A stretch of DNA of 20,217 bases from Apostichopus parvimensis (Eukaryota > Echinodermata > Holothuroidea > Aspidochirotida > Stichopodidae): positions 1 to 20,217 of the forward strand of contig JXUT01150316.1 of NCBI GenBank assembly GCA_000934455.1, written 5' to 3'. Under the pieces are notes generated by a model. The model worked only from the letters and a program-made list of their open reading frames with translations. It did not search any database and had not been told where the DNA came from. How positions within the stretch are numbered: position 1 is the stretch's first letter; each line of letters opens with the position of its first letter. Both the position numbers and the translations under genes were made by a program. Of this stretch, positions 1 to 10,074 are shown piece after piece.

Positions 1-662
1 TCTCAACGATGAGAATTTCAAATGTTTATACATCCCTGACCTCCTATATTATCCCAGCATCATTTGTCTCTTCATTGTAATGATTCTTGACATAGGAATG
101 TTATAGATCAATTTGTAATTTTGGTCGGTTTGTTGTGTCGGTGGTCTCAACATTAGGGAGAAATATTTCTCAAGGAACTTCCTGAAATATACAAGAGAAT
201 GATTTATCCTTTGTTAGTACTTATTTTGTTGCTGATGACTGACAAACAGTATGATTTTGAGTACTGCATACCAAGTAGAACATGAAATCTGTTCAATATT
301 GCATGTAACTATAGTCGTTGTTTCAGAGAATAGATGCTCTTGTGATTGCAGAACTTATCACTTATTTGTTTTGTTGCTGTTCCACAATTGAATCTTGCAA
401 ATATCTCTGCAACTGTCCAGAGAGCAGAAACTCTCTGATGCTTTGGTTCTGAATTGTAACTTTGGTTACACTTAATATCAGTTTGCCAACCAGGTGAATG
501 TGTTAAATGTTAAGGCAAGGAATCACAAAACCTTCTGGTTGTACTCTTCATTCTTCCTACAGTATATATATGAAGAGGAGAATACATTTTGTCCCCTTTT
601 TTCCCAGACCACCTTCAATTTTTCTTCCTTGGCCCCTCAATCATGCTTCGAATCCTTCTTAA
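1..662. other. Gene-free flank
   Basis: No supported exon, RNA gene or recognisable repeat was found. The 77-residue plus-strand open frame ending at 727 is AT-rich, lacks splice signals and runs into the SINE tail. Confidence 0.5.
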
Positions 663-1015
663 TCATAATTGATTTTTTATATAGCGCTTTATACTGGTCA
701 GCAATAGGTCTCAAAGCGCTTTACTGACGTTATATTACCCCTGGTCAATGATAACCTGTCCCAGAGACAATCCCTCCAGTCGGCTGCAGTTATATACTGC
801 GCCCAATGACAATTTACCTCACAGGTACCCATTGAACCCAGGCTGGGTAGAGGCAAGTGAGATGTAGGCATCTTGCCTAAGGACCCAAATGATGAACCAG
901 GCAGGAATCGGACCAGCAATCCTTGCATCACGAGTCAAAAGCAGGGGAAATTGAATATCTGTACCCAAGTTGGTAATGCTAGCCATACTGAGCGCTCCTC
1001 TGCACAAATTCATGA
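663..1015 (-). mobile_element. tRNA-derived SINE copy
   Basis: Read on the minus strand, it starts with a degenerate tRNA-like head. A box-B-like GGTCCGATTCC lies near 905-915, preceded by GCAAGGATTGCT. The body contains CTTGCCTCTACCCAGCCTGG. The 3' tail has a stem (AAAGCGCT at 713-720 with AGCGCTTT at 683-690), then TATATAAAAAATC. The core resembles the element at 12165-12519. Box A is weak and the copy looks old. The two short open frames within it are not genes. The ends are approximate and no target duplication was identified. Confidence 0.7.
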
Positions 1016-4000
1016 TTAAACACACAGGGTACTATTGCAGTGGTCAAGCCAAATTCTGTCTTCACACAGGGAAGTAGTGCTCACCATTTGAGCACTTGTG
1101 TTTACAATCATAAGGGTGGCTGGTCAATTAATTAGATGTACTCAAGGATGAATCCTAATGGCAGAACTTAGGCTAGTTTTTGCTATCAAGTAACAAGTTA
1201 TTAATGGTCGAGTGAATTTGAAGAGGACTGCTTCTCTATAGGCAGGCTTGACTGTCATGTAGAAAAATGCGGGACAAATGTGTCCGACAAGAGTCATGTC
1301 TAAATGGAGGACAACTCAATGAAATGGTGGACTGTCCGGCCTTTGCCTGGCCAACCTGATGGGCAGGGGACCAAATTACAAGACAATCTTTGTTGTCCTC
1401 AGCAAGGAAGCAATCCAAATATTGCCATATAAATATATATACCCCTTGGTTGTGCCACTGTACGTATTTATTCATATTTGTACAGAACGATATCAAAAAG
1501 AATTAAAACTCAGTGGGTGGCAAAGTAGTTTACATGGTTTAGGTTCTCGTAAATTGCTACACGGAATCTGGCACAACAAAAACAAGTACGTCAAAAGTTG
1601 GTCAGGTCAATCATAACTTTCATGAATAATACATAATAGCTAAACCTATTGCCAGGTGTCAATCAAATTCAAAACTTCTGATTAATTGTCAGTTTGCAAG
1701 AAAAAAGAAAACTTGCCACCTGTGTGTTTATTTCCAGTAAAAAAAAAATGCATTATATCGAAAATGATAACGAATTTAATTTACAAATTTCTACGATTGT
1801 GCTTTTATATACAATGCGAAGACATCAACAGAATCTCAAACACCTGTTATGGTGAAAGTGATCGTTGAAAATCGCATCAAGAGGTAATGGAACCTAGACT
1901 TGAGACAGCCGTTGTTAGCAAGAATATTCCAAAACACTGAGGACAGTAAAGTAGTTTCTAATTATTGTTAAAAATTGCCCGACGAAGGTGACTGCTTAGT
2001 AGCCTATGTCAGTCGCTTTCAAATGTTTTCATAAGGCTGAAAAAGGATCATGCAGCTAATTCCCGACGATGTTGACAGTCTACACGTGAAAGGAACACAT
2101 TGATTTTTGTCCCTAAAACAAAATCGAAACAAATGGTTCTTCTTTCTAATTTGTATTATGTATGCCTACTGGCCTCCAAATGCCAATGAAAGTTCAGCAG
2201 CAACACAATACATTTTAGGGGGAGCTATTCACCCAACCTTTTGTTCATAAATTTCACTCTTACTTATTAACCCAATTGTCAATTAAATAATGTGAGCTTA
2301 TTACCTGATTGTAATGTGTAAATGATGTTAGCCTACTCCCCCAGAGTGCTATATAACAAGTATAATTCACAAAGCCATTAAATTTCGATCTTCTGATACA
2401 ATACACTACATAAAGATAGTATAATGCATCTGAAAATGCACCTATTTAGCGGGATTTATAGTTTAGATGGGACGAATTCGTTCCACTATGGCTTGAAGAG
2501 TCTCTCAGATAAGGCCGCACTGTCATGGCTACTTGTGTATGTGGTTGGGCGGCTGTTAACTTTACTGTAGAACTAAGCCTAACGTTAGGCTAGGTTAACA
2601 ACTTCATAAGATGGTCAACAAACTTTTTTCATTGAACAAGAAATCTATAAGGATATAAGGAATTATCACATTTTTGTAACTTACCTTACATGTTATTATA
2701 TTAGATTCCTCACCTTAAGCATCATGATTCTCGGTAACAAATGACAATATTGAATTTTACATGTTTTCATTTGAGTTTTCATCAAACTGAACTAAAAGCT
2801 CTGTCATGTAAAGTTTGTAAACACACACATTCGTGACAATATTTTTCCATATGTATAGCACGTGCACAGGGCTAACGATTTTAGTCAAATTGACCTAAAT
2901 TCTGCGAGAAAGTGTCCCGAACTCCTCCTAGAATGGAAGTCCGATCTAGCTCACTCGGGTGGGTAGGTGCCTGCGTGTTAGTGACGTCATAGGTCAAATA
3001 CCCCCAAAACTGTTATTTGGCCGTTACCCGCTTGTCAGTATTGGAAAATGTCATAAAACCACAAGATATTTTAGAGAACAATGAGACAAATGTTAATAAA
3101 GTACTTATGTGGTTGTTAAGGACCGAGGTCAAATTGGCCTAAAATGTACGGAGATGATATCTGCAACTCCAAGTGCCCATTGATATTGGTCGTTGAAAAA
3201 TATACTTGCTAATAATAAACTTGCTTCAATTTCATTACGATCTGTAAATTGAAATAACCTTGTAGCACATCTATGCTAAACAATTAGCACAGTTATTGGA
3301 ATAATTCTAAGGACCAAATTGTTCCATTATCACAGCAGGTTCTTTTCCAGTCAAATATTATCAATATATTATCAAATGTTTTCAAGGGCCTTCAATATGT
3401 GTGGTCATGAATAAAACCAGATGGACGCAAAAAGATACAGGGAGTTCAATTATTGTTCCATATATTTATTCATAAAAATTTTCAATTATGAAAGTTATCA
3501 ACAAACTTGAATAAATTCTAAATGTGATCAGTGAAAATCATAACGTTTAACACAAAATGGTTTCCAATTTCATGCATCTTCGGAAATATTTAATAGCAGT
3601 AGTCCAAACAGTTGTTTTTAGAGTAAGTTAAAATTTTAAGTTTATATATATGCAAATGATAACTCACAGGTTGATCTATGAATGTTCATTAAACAATAAT
3701 ATACTGATCAAATTGCACATTTCCTCACAAAACAGTATGATGGAGAATGCTTATATATGGCAATGCAAAATTCTGCACATACTTTCTCATACAGTAACCT
3801 CAGTATAGCATAACAGGGTTTTACTTTGAACTGAAAACTAGATGAGCCTCTCCATGAACATAAAACTCCCTCAAGTTTAACAGTAAACTTATTCTTAATG
3901 CAGGTGTTTGCATTGGTCTCATTAAAAGTCCTCAAAGTGAATGAGGGACTAAAATCTGTTAAACAGCAAAGTGACTCGATTGATTAATGAATTTTAGTTT

Positions 4001-4509
4001 CAAATAACAAAGAGAAAGTTGAAAACTTTGAAAATATCCAATTTCATTTTTGGAATATGCTAATAACTACTATGGGAAGGTTTTTGAGAGAAATATTAGC
4101 ATCACATTGAATCATTATTGATATTAAATGACTTTTCATATTAGTGTCCAGTCCATGCAAAAGTTATAGGGAAGTGGCATTAATTGCCATCATTTATACA
4201 TTATAATCAGTCGGTTCGGTGAAAAATTCCGGAAATTTACAACAAAATTGAAATAATGTGTAGCATTTATGATAAAAAGAAAAGTATGATATGGATGATG
4301 AAAAAAAATTAACAATATTGAAAACTTATGCAAGTAGAAAACGAAAGGTAAAGTGTGGCAAGGAAGGACAATGTAATTCAAAATTAATGCAAATTTCTGT
4401 ATAAATGCTAGAAACAAATACAAATTCAATAAAATTCCAACTGGATGGCAATGAAATTAGGAAAGTGATGTATCTTTGTCCACCCTTTTGCCCAATCTTT
4501 TTTCAAGCA
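1016..4509. other. Gene-free flank, probably intergenic or 3' flank
   Basis: No exon is supported on either strand. Two similar words (GTCAAATTGACCTAAA near 2883 and GTCAAATTGGCCTAAA near 3129) may be the ends of an old element of about 270 bp. A TTTATT at 3465 (AATAAA on the minus strand) could be a distant polyadenylation signal. The palindrome at 2576 is the only clear structure. Confidence 0.45.
2576..2591. repeat. 16-bp perfect palindrome
   Basis: AGCCTAACGTTAGGCT is its own reverse complement. It lies inside an outer pair TGTTAAC (about 2555) and GTTAACA (2594-2600), giving nested inverted repeats that could form a cruciform. No function is assigned. Confidence 0.6.
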
Positions 4510-4539
4510 GGGAGGAGGGGGTGGGGAGGGGGTGGAGGG
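4510..4539 (+). other. G-quadruplex-forming tract
   Basis: Five runs of three or more G (4510-4512, 4517-4521, 4523-4526, 4528-4532, 4537-4539) are separated by loops of 1 to 4 bases, apart from one G-containing loop. This satisfies the usual pattern for an intramolecular G-quadruplex. It lies downstream of the gene's last exon, so a minus-strand transcript would carry the C-rich complement. Confidence 0.6.
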
Positions 4540-4875
4540 ACAAATATACCTTAGTTTTCACTGATGGTAATAATACTCAGTGGCTATATGACCTAATGAA
4601 ATTGAGGAATAAAGAATGAAGCTCTACAAATAACATTGCTTGATAATCATTGTTATGTGATAATACTGCTGCAAAGGAAATTGTGACGTCAATCAAGCCC
4701 AATTAATAGTTGATATGTTATGTTGAATTATTGTTGGCCAGTTGGCAATTGTCTTGAAATGAATGCTGCACAATCCTTGTATATTTCTAACAAGGTAAAC
4801 TTACTACCTCAACTGATTCTCTATTACCTAACTTTCAAGAAAAGTTCTTTTCCAATTCGGCTTTTTGGCTTGTGT

Positions 4876-5177
4876 GATGCCAGTGACACTGGTCTTGGTG
4901 CTGTACTCACTCCTTGTGTCTGTAGTGTGGCACTATTTGATACAGGGTTGTGAGATGCCAGTGACACTATCTGATTCAGGGTTGTACGATGCCAGTGGCA
5001 CTGGTCTGGGTGCTGTGCTCCCTCCTCGGGTCTGTAGTGTGGCACTATTTGATTCAGGGTTGTGTGATACCAGTGACACTATCTGATTCAGGGTTGTGTG
5101 ATGCCAGTGACACTGTTCTTGGTGCTGTACTCACTCCTCAGGTCTGTAGAGTGGCACTACTTGATACTCTTCAATAG
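4876..5177. repeat. Tandem array of 112-bp units (78 + 34 bp)
   Basis: Copies of GATGCCAGTGACACT start at 4876, 4954, 4988, 5066 and 5100. Long (78-bp) and short (34-bp) units alternate, so the period is exactly 112 bp, about 2.6 times. The short unit is the long one lacking 44 bp between two CACT words. On the plus strand the long unit reads CDASDTGLGAVL, resembling the catalytic DAS motif of Ty3/Gypsy RNase H. Because 112 is not a multiple of three, each copy reads in a different frame and none extends far. It is a decayed retroelement-derived fragment, not a gene. Confidence 0.8.
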
Positions 5178-5235
5178 CCCTGGCTGCAGCACAGCCAGGC
5201 TCTAGCGTTACTGAGAAGCTACTATCTGTTGAGTT
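5131..5235 (-). CDS. Preferred last coding exon of the minus-strand gene
   Basis: The acceptor is very strong: a long pyrimidine run (TTTTTTTCCTCC) with a branch-point-like CTAAT, then CACTAG ending at 5236. The exon opens in phase 0, as the upstream exon requires. It reads 34 residues (start NSTDSSFSVTLEPG, end VPLYRPEE) to a TGA at 5133-5131. Its Ser/Thr-rich start continues the style of the preceding exon, which ends SRSSSQ. The last 47 bases or so are antisense to the final copy of a tandem repeat. The stop also overlaps a possible donor (GA|GTGAGT, exon end 5135), so this could be an internal exon. No clear AATAAA was found close downstream. A rival last exon lies at 5397-5507. Confidence 0.5.
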   Translation of the reverse strand, partial: NSTDSSFSVTLEPGCAAARAIEEYQVVPLYRPEE

Positions 5236-6897
5236 CTAGTGGAAATTAGGAGGAAAAAAACAACAGAGCTTGAACTTAGGTTCTGAATGATGATTCCATG
5301 TTGATGAATATTAATATCTGTAAGCCTAGACCTTTGTGATTGCTGTCCTCCAACTTTAAGGCCCACAACTCAGGAGCTTCCTTTAATACTGAGCCACTAC
5401 CAAGCAAACTTCCACCCCTCAAAGTAGATGCTCAGGATGGATAAAAGCTTGCTCGGACTATGGACTTTCAGCAAACCCCTAAAACTGTAGCTACATTTTA
5501 CCGACTTCTGGAAAAAACCATGCAACTCATCAAAAAGTTTTTTTTGTGACCCCTTGTTTGATTTTGCCCTACATGTAGTTTGTTGACTGTCACAATGTGT
5601 GGTGGATCTTATGACACTACTTGATATTTTTAAATGAGAGTATATTTTATTTGCAATTCAAATATCATGATACAGTCACTCAACTTCAGAGATAAAGTTA
5701 TGTCACTAGGAGATCATATCTGTAGTCTTATTATGAAAGCAGTTTGCAGAGTTGCATTCACAACTGAACTGGAAAATGGCAGTTTTTTCTTAATTATTTA
5801 GAAAATCATACCTAATAAAACTAGCAAGCATTGTCTTTCATTTCTTTAAGGGGTTACTTTGCTTGAGAAAGTAATACCACACTTGGAATTTTCATTGAGC
5901 CAAGGAAAGCTAACACTGTAGCAACATAATGTAATATCAGAATTTTTTGTTTTCTCGGTATGTTTCTAAGCCCTATTTCATTAGAATATAGAAAATACAC
6001 TTGTATGATAGTTTCATTGTTTCTTGTTAGCATGATTCTAGAAATTAACCGAAAAACCATGGTTCCTGTTTCAACATTTAATAGATAGAGTAGTAATAAA
6101 AGGACAGGTAACATTTGCAACAGGCCAAAAAATGAATCAATTATGTATGATTGGATCTTTTCAGCCTTTGCAAAATATGACAAATTGGTTGAAATTTCAG
6201 ACAGTTTGCTGCCAGATTGGGAACATGGAGTTTCCTTTAAAGTTGCTTATACAGCAACTGTGTTAATGTATAAAAAATGTGTGCTTTTACAACTTAAAAC
6301 ATAGTTATTGTCATTCAAGAGCATTATTCATATCAGATCACAGAATATTTTCCCCAAAATCAACACTGCTGGTTAATAGTAAAACCGTACAGAGCTTGAG
6401 TAACACTATTAAAGAATAGTACATAGGTTATTTTCTTTGAACTGCAAAAAGATTAACATAATCTAAGCATCTTGGTAAAAGTTGAATCCAAATCCAAGCA
6501 AAAAACAAGAAACTTTGGAACCATCATTCAGATTAAAATTGATATGGTTACTAAAGTGAACTTGACTGCAAGTGGCTGTTATTGTCATAGATACACATTG
6601 TTACAATTTATTTTGTTTTCTTCAAACTTCAAATTCCATTTCGTTCTTCAAACCGAGATGTAGGATAACACCAATACAATACATTCATTGGTGACAATGT
6701 ATTAATATCAGGACCACTTTAGGAAAAGTTTGAATTCTCTTTTACTGTATTATATTTCATTTTTTCGAATTAATTCATCTTCAATGGATGAATTACAGAC
6801 AACCCCATGTAAAGTGACCTTCAGGGCAATACCAAGTACATTTCTGTCTTCCAAGAAGTAAAATTCATCACTATTTCTGAAGGATTATACACTGTAC
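5236..6897 (-). other. Intron of the minus-strand gene
   Basis: AT-rich, bounded by CAG|GTACAG at 6898 and CACTAG at 5236. It holds an alternative last exon candidate at 5397-5507. The 109-residue minus frame at 5854-6183 is hydrophobic and compositionally biased, and I treat it as chance. Confidence 0.5.
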
Positions 6898-7125
6898 CTG
6901 TGAAGAAGATCTGGAAAACTGGCTCTGTCCACTACCATTGTCGATGGAGGACAAGAAGTCTGTAGTGTCCCAACTCTCCTGCTGACCGCTGGAGAGAGGT
7001 CCACTGCCGCTGGACTCTATGTCCACCCACTCTGTCTCTTTGTTGACCTGTAAGCGACTGGCGATGGTACTCATCCACTGGGGACTACTATACACAGAAT
7101 TGTGGGTACCAAAGATGGGTTGTCT
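6898..7125 (-). CDS. Exon, Ser/Gly-rich C-terminal region
   Basis: 228 nt, 76 codons, phase 0 at both ends. The acceptor is CTTTAATTTTTCAACAG|AGA and the donor is TTCACAG|GTACAG. It encodes a Ser-, Gly- and Gln-rich segment starting RQPIFGTHNSVYSSPQW, with a short amphipathic piece (WMSTIASRLQ), an acidic stretch (EWVDIESSGSG) and a C-terminal end with two SQ motifs (GQSQFSRSSSQ). The continuous frame, G/C-rich codons against AT-rich flanks, and phase fit with both neighbours make it a firm exon. The family is not recognised. Confidence 0.85.
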
Positions 7126-7321
7126 CTGTTGAAAAATTAAAGAAAACCTTACTGACTTGTCTTTATAGTTTCCAATTTATAAGTCCTCTCAATGTCAACC
7201 TTGGTTTACTATTCTCTTTTTGTTACTGCAAACTTCCAGTTCCCTTACATTTGTTAACTATGACCAAGACAAGACAATACCAGACTGACAGTGCTCCAAG
7301 TGGTTCCCTGTCTATTTAGAG

Positions 7322-7645
7322 CTGGGGTGGACAACCTACGGCCTGCCTCAAGGAAAAGAAAAAAAAATTAATCTATTTTACATCATCACAAAAAACGAGC
7401 GAGCTGCTTAGAATTTATCGACACTAATGATGCTGTTAGGTAGGCCTATTATCCCCATTAATTATTAACTGTTTTGTATTGACATTATACTTTTGTGAAT
7501 ACAGATTAGGTACACACACCTATTGCTTGCAAGTCCTCGGAATCAAAGGTTTGAAATCAACTGCAGGTTGTTGGTTAGGTGCGGCCCAGTCAAGTTTTCA
7601 CTCCTTATATCTGGCCCATTCATTCAAAAAGATTGCCCACCCCTG
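7322..7645. mobile_element. Non-autonomous hAT-type element (MITE), 324 bp
   Basis: The element is flanked on both sides by the identical 8-bp sequence ATTTAGAG (7314-7321 and 7646-7653), the target duplication length of hAT transposons. The ends are inverted: CTGGGGTGGACAACCT on the left and the complement of CAGGGGTGGGCAATCT on the right, a hAT-like CAGGGGTGG terminus. Inside is a copy of the widespread CGGCCTGC and GCGGCCCAG type of sequence, with no coding capacity. It lies in the intron between exons 8260 and 7125. Confidence 0.85.
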
Positions 7646-8259
7646 ATTTAGAGACATGTATGAGAGGCCAGCATTCAGATAGTTACTTTGAAATATTAAC
7701 AAAATAATTTACTGCTAGCCCTAGTTTAAAACATAAGTAAAAGTTCAAAGTTGCATTTTGCCCAGACAATTTTCAAAACATAGAACAAGAATTACTGTTA
7801 CTCTATATATGTAGACTATATATTTATATCCTGCAATGAAATGATATTAATTTACATTTTCAACAGCACACAAGGAATTGGATACTAATAGCCAACATAC
7901 AAACAATTCATATTGACACAGGTGCTGGAAACCTTTAGTCTCTCAAACCATGCCTCACAATAAGAATTTCCCCTTTTTTCTCAGACACAAAAAGGTTCCC
8001 TTTTCTCAGAGCTATCTGGTATGGCTCAATCTTTTTTTTTAACATCTTCAATTTATCAACACAATACAATCGACAGGTATGTATTCTTAAATATTGCAGG
8101 AAAAAGATAAAGTAACATTTACTATATTGCTGACATAAACATGATGTTCATTTGAGATATGACAAGGAAGAAGAAAACAAAAGGGATAGGGGATAGCCAG
8201 AGGGGAGGGGAGAAGTGAGGATGGATGGGTTGGGTGAGTAATAAGCACCATCCACTCAC
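7646..8259 (-). other. Intron remainder left of exon 8260
   Basis: The donor-proximal part is purine-rich on the plus strand (8160-8240), giving a pyrimidine-rich transcript. No other feature was seen. Confidence 0.5.
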
Positions 8260-8776
8260 CTGTAGCTGAGCCAGTGTTATATCCTGGTTCCGTTTTCCTT
8301 GCCATACGTTCCTCTTAATCAATCCATCCAGGCTGCTTAGACCCTGGGAATCTGTGAACTGTGAAGTAAAACCATCCATTCCTACTCCTTCGCCGGTAAC
8401 TTTCCTTCCATCTCCGAGGCAGATGTCGCTTGACACACTTTCATAAATTGCCCTAGCCTGATTCATAACTCTTATGTTGACACTTTGCTCATAATCGTGC
8501 ACCGAGTCATTCTGGAAGGCACTGTGTGACATTGAGTCAAAGGTCATTCCTCCCTGCTGACTGGCAAACGATTCCACACTGGAAACGTCTGTTTGCGAGG
8601 CATTTCCAGGAAAGGCATCCAAGGGAGACCGTTCAACGTCTAATGAGTTGTTAAGTTGTGGTGATGTGCTGTCTGAGTCTTTGACCTCTTCGAGATAAAA
8701 AGCACCATCCCGAGAAATCAATTTACAAATGTCTGCTGGAAGACTGGGTACCTCGGCAATGGATAAACTGTCCTGG
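8260..8776 (-). CDS. Largest exon; SQ-motif-rich, acidic Ser-rich region
   Basis: 517 nt: one base completing a split codon, then 172 codons. The acceptor is CATCTTGCTGCAG|C and the donor is a textbook CTACAG|GTGAGT. The product starts QDSLSIAEVPSLPADICKL and continues through ISRDGAFYLEEV, possibly the most conserved-looking segment. A Ser/Asp-rich stretch follows with SQ motifs (CSQD at the junction, ASQT, ASQQ, TSQF, DSQG), two S-P sites (TSPQL, RSPLD) and a C-terminal patch LDGLIKRNVWQGKRNQ. Clustered SQ sites are typical of ATM/ATR substrates, so a DNA-damage or replication role is inferred. An open frame runs past the donor into the intron and should not be taken as coding. Confidence 0.88.
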
Positions 8777-9282
8777 CTGCAGCAAGATGAAGAACAATGG
8801 TGAATATTACAAAATGGTAAGTTCTAGACCTGAGATGGCAGGAGGTGAGTTTTGAGAGATTACTCAACTCAGGAAACATGTAAATGCAAAAACAGAAATG
8901 TTAATAAACTTGATACTTTAGGCTTCTCTAAGTTTACTATTAGAGCCTAAACTCTACTTCTTTCCACCTCCTCCCCCCCCCCCCCTTTCTCACTCGCTCT
9001 TGTTACAATTGTCATCCGAATGAAATGAGAACTGACTGATCAAATTAGGATTAACTTTTTGGATCTTAAAAGGTCATCAGCACTGCCTCCAAATAGGCTA
9101 AAAAGTCAGATAAAGGGCACTGGGTTGTAGAATTCTACAAACCCTGTAACTGGTTTCTCAATTCCATATAGCAATCCCGTCGTCATGAAATGAATTTCCA
9201 GGCCTTTGCTGGCAGCAAATCTGGGTGATAAAAACAACCCAGTAAATTTAGGAACCAATATCCTGCGTTGCCCTTTTCTTAC
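8777..9282 (-). other. Intron
   Basis: It contains the C13 run and the acceptor pyrimidine tract; nothing else was recognised. Confidence 0.6.
8973..8985. repeat. C13 homopolymer
   Basis: A run of 13 C in the intron between exons 9283 and 8776. Similar mononucleotide runs are G10 at 13410-13419 and C11 at 12376-12386. These are ordinary simple repeats, prone to length error in sequencing. Confidence 0.9.
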
Positions 9283-9348
9283 CTGCATTTGGCTTCCTCT
9301 TCTGCATCCACCGTTAAAGCATCCTTCGTTAACGGTGATACAAAGAAC
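9283..9348 (-). CDS. Short 66-nt exon
   Basis: It is bounded by TATCCTTATGCAG|G and AAATGCAG|GTAAGA. It contributes one base to complete a codon, 21 codons (FFVSPLTKDALTVDAEEEAKC) and two bases (AG). These pair with the single C at the start of the next exon to make Ser. The match of phase on both sides supports it despite its length. It holds an S-P site (VSPL) and an acidic tail. The longer open frame that extends through this exon in another reading is a shadow. Confidence 0.75.
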
Positions 9349-9894
9349 CTGCATAAGGATAGAACAATGAGGTTAGGTATAAACGTGACCAAAAAATAAA
9401 TAGAGGTAAATGATAGGATTGTGGGGCGGTAATATTTGGATGCAACAAAGAGCTTTTAAAGCCTTAAAGGGTGTGAAGACTCGCGCAAATTGAAACGTCT
9501 TTGATGCCGGTAATCTGACCTAGTTTCGAATGAGGTGTAACAGAAGTGTTAGACACCACCATCGATCCCAGAAAATACACACAGCTTGCTACCGTCGGTA
9601 ATTAGACACTAGTGTACAGTCAGTACATACAGCTGCGGTCAATATCCACAACAGTGTACATAGCAGCAATGGACATCTCAGCAGGGAGTTGTTATGGAAC
9701 TCCCTGATCTCAGGTCCAGATAAAAGATAACAAGGTATCACGTTTCATTACTCTCTGCATTTTGTAGCGACAAGATTAAAACTTCACTTGCAAGCAACGG
9801 GAAGTTAACTTTTTTCAGAGGGCGGCACGCGGCTTTGGGTGAGTCTTCAATGCCTTTAACTGTCATGATCTCTGTAATGAAATAGATATTTTAC
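9349..9894 (-). other. Intron, less AT-rich than the others
   Basis: No open frame of note. It includes a short inverted repeat (GGGAGTT and AACTCCC around 9695-9717). It would be 3' UTR sequence if the stop at 9891 were used. Confidence 0.5.
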
Positions 9895-10074
9895 TTTGAG
9901 GTCCTGGTATGGTCGACCGTAGCTCCTCCATCAGTGACTGAGATCTCTTGGTTCAATGCTGGACCAAGACCCACTGCAGTTATCATCTTCTTCTGTGATT
10001 TACTACATCCTTTAGATCTTGTTGGAACTTTTGCACTTTTTAACTTCTTTCTCTGACCGTAGATGCCACTATAT
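9895..10074 (-). CDS. Exon, basic Lys/Arg-rich segment
   Basis: 180 nt. The acceptor is strong (TTCTTTTTGATTTCAG|A). The first base completes the Pro codon left by the previous exon, giving the junction SPFQPYSGIYGQRKKLKS. The exon then reads a Lys/Ser-rich stretch (CSKSQKKM) and a more neutral end (ALNQEISVTDGGATVDHTRTSK). The donor is the weakest of the set, CAAA|GTAAAA. If it is not used, the reading frame ends directly at the TAA at 9893-9891, which would give a shorter isoform with about 60 residues from this exon. Phase with the next exon fits exactly when the donor is used. Confidence 0.7.

Noticed and set aside
886-1010. A functional tRNA gene in the SINE heads
   Set aside because: The box elements are degenerate, no cloverleaf can be closed, and the sequence continues into a SINE body and tail.
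698-1025. Two minus-strand open frames
   Set aside because: They lie within the SINE copy and read its tRNA-like head and body.
4824-5045. 73-residue minus-strand frame across the tandem array
   Set aside because: The repetitive translation (SLASHNP, SLASHKP) simply reflects the 112-bp repeat.
5854-6183. 109-residue minus-strand open frame, hydrophobic
   Set aside because: AT-rich composition, no splice or start context, no recognisable motif, and it lies inside an intron of the better-supported gene.
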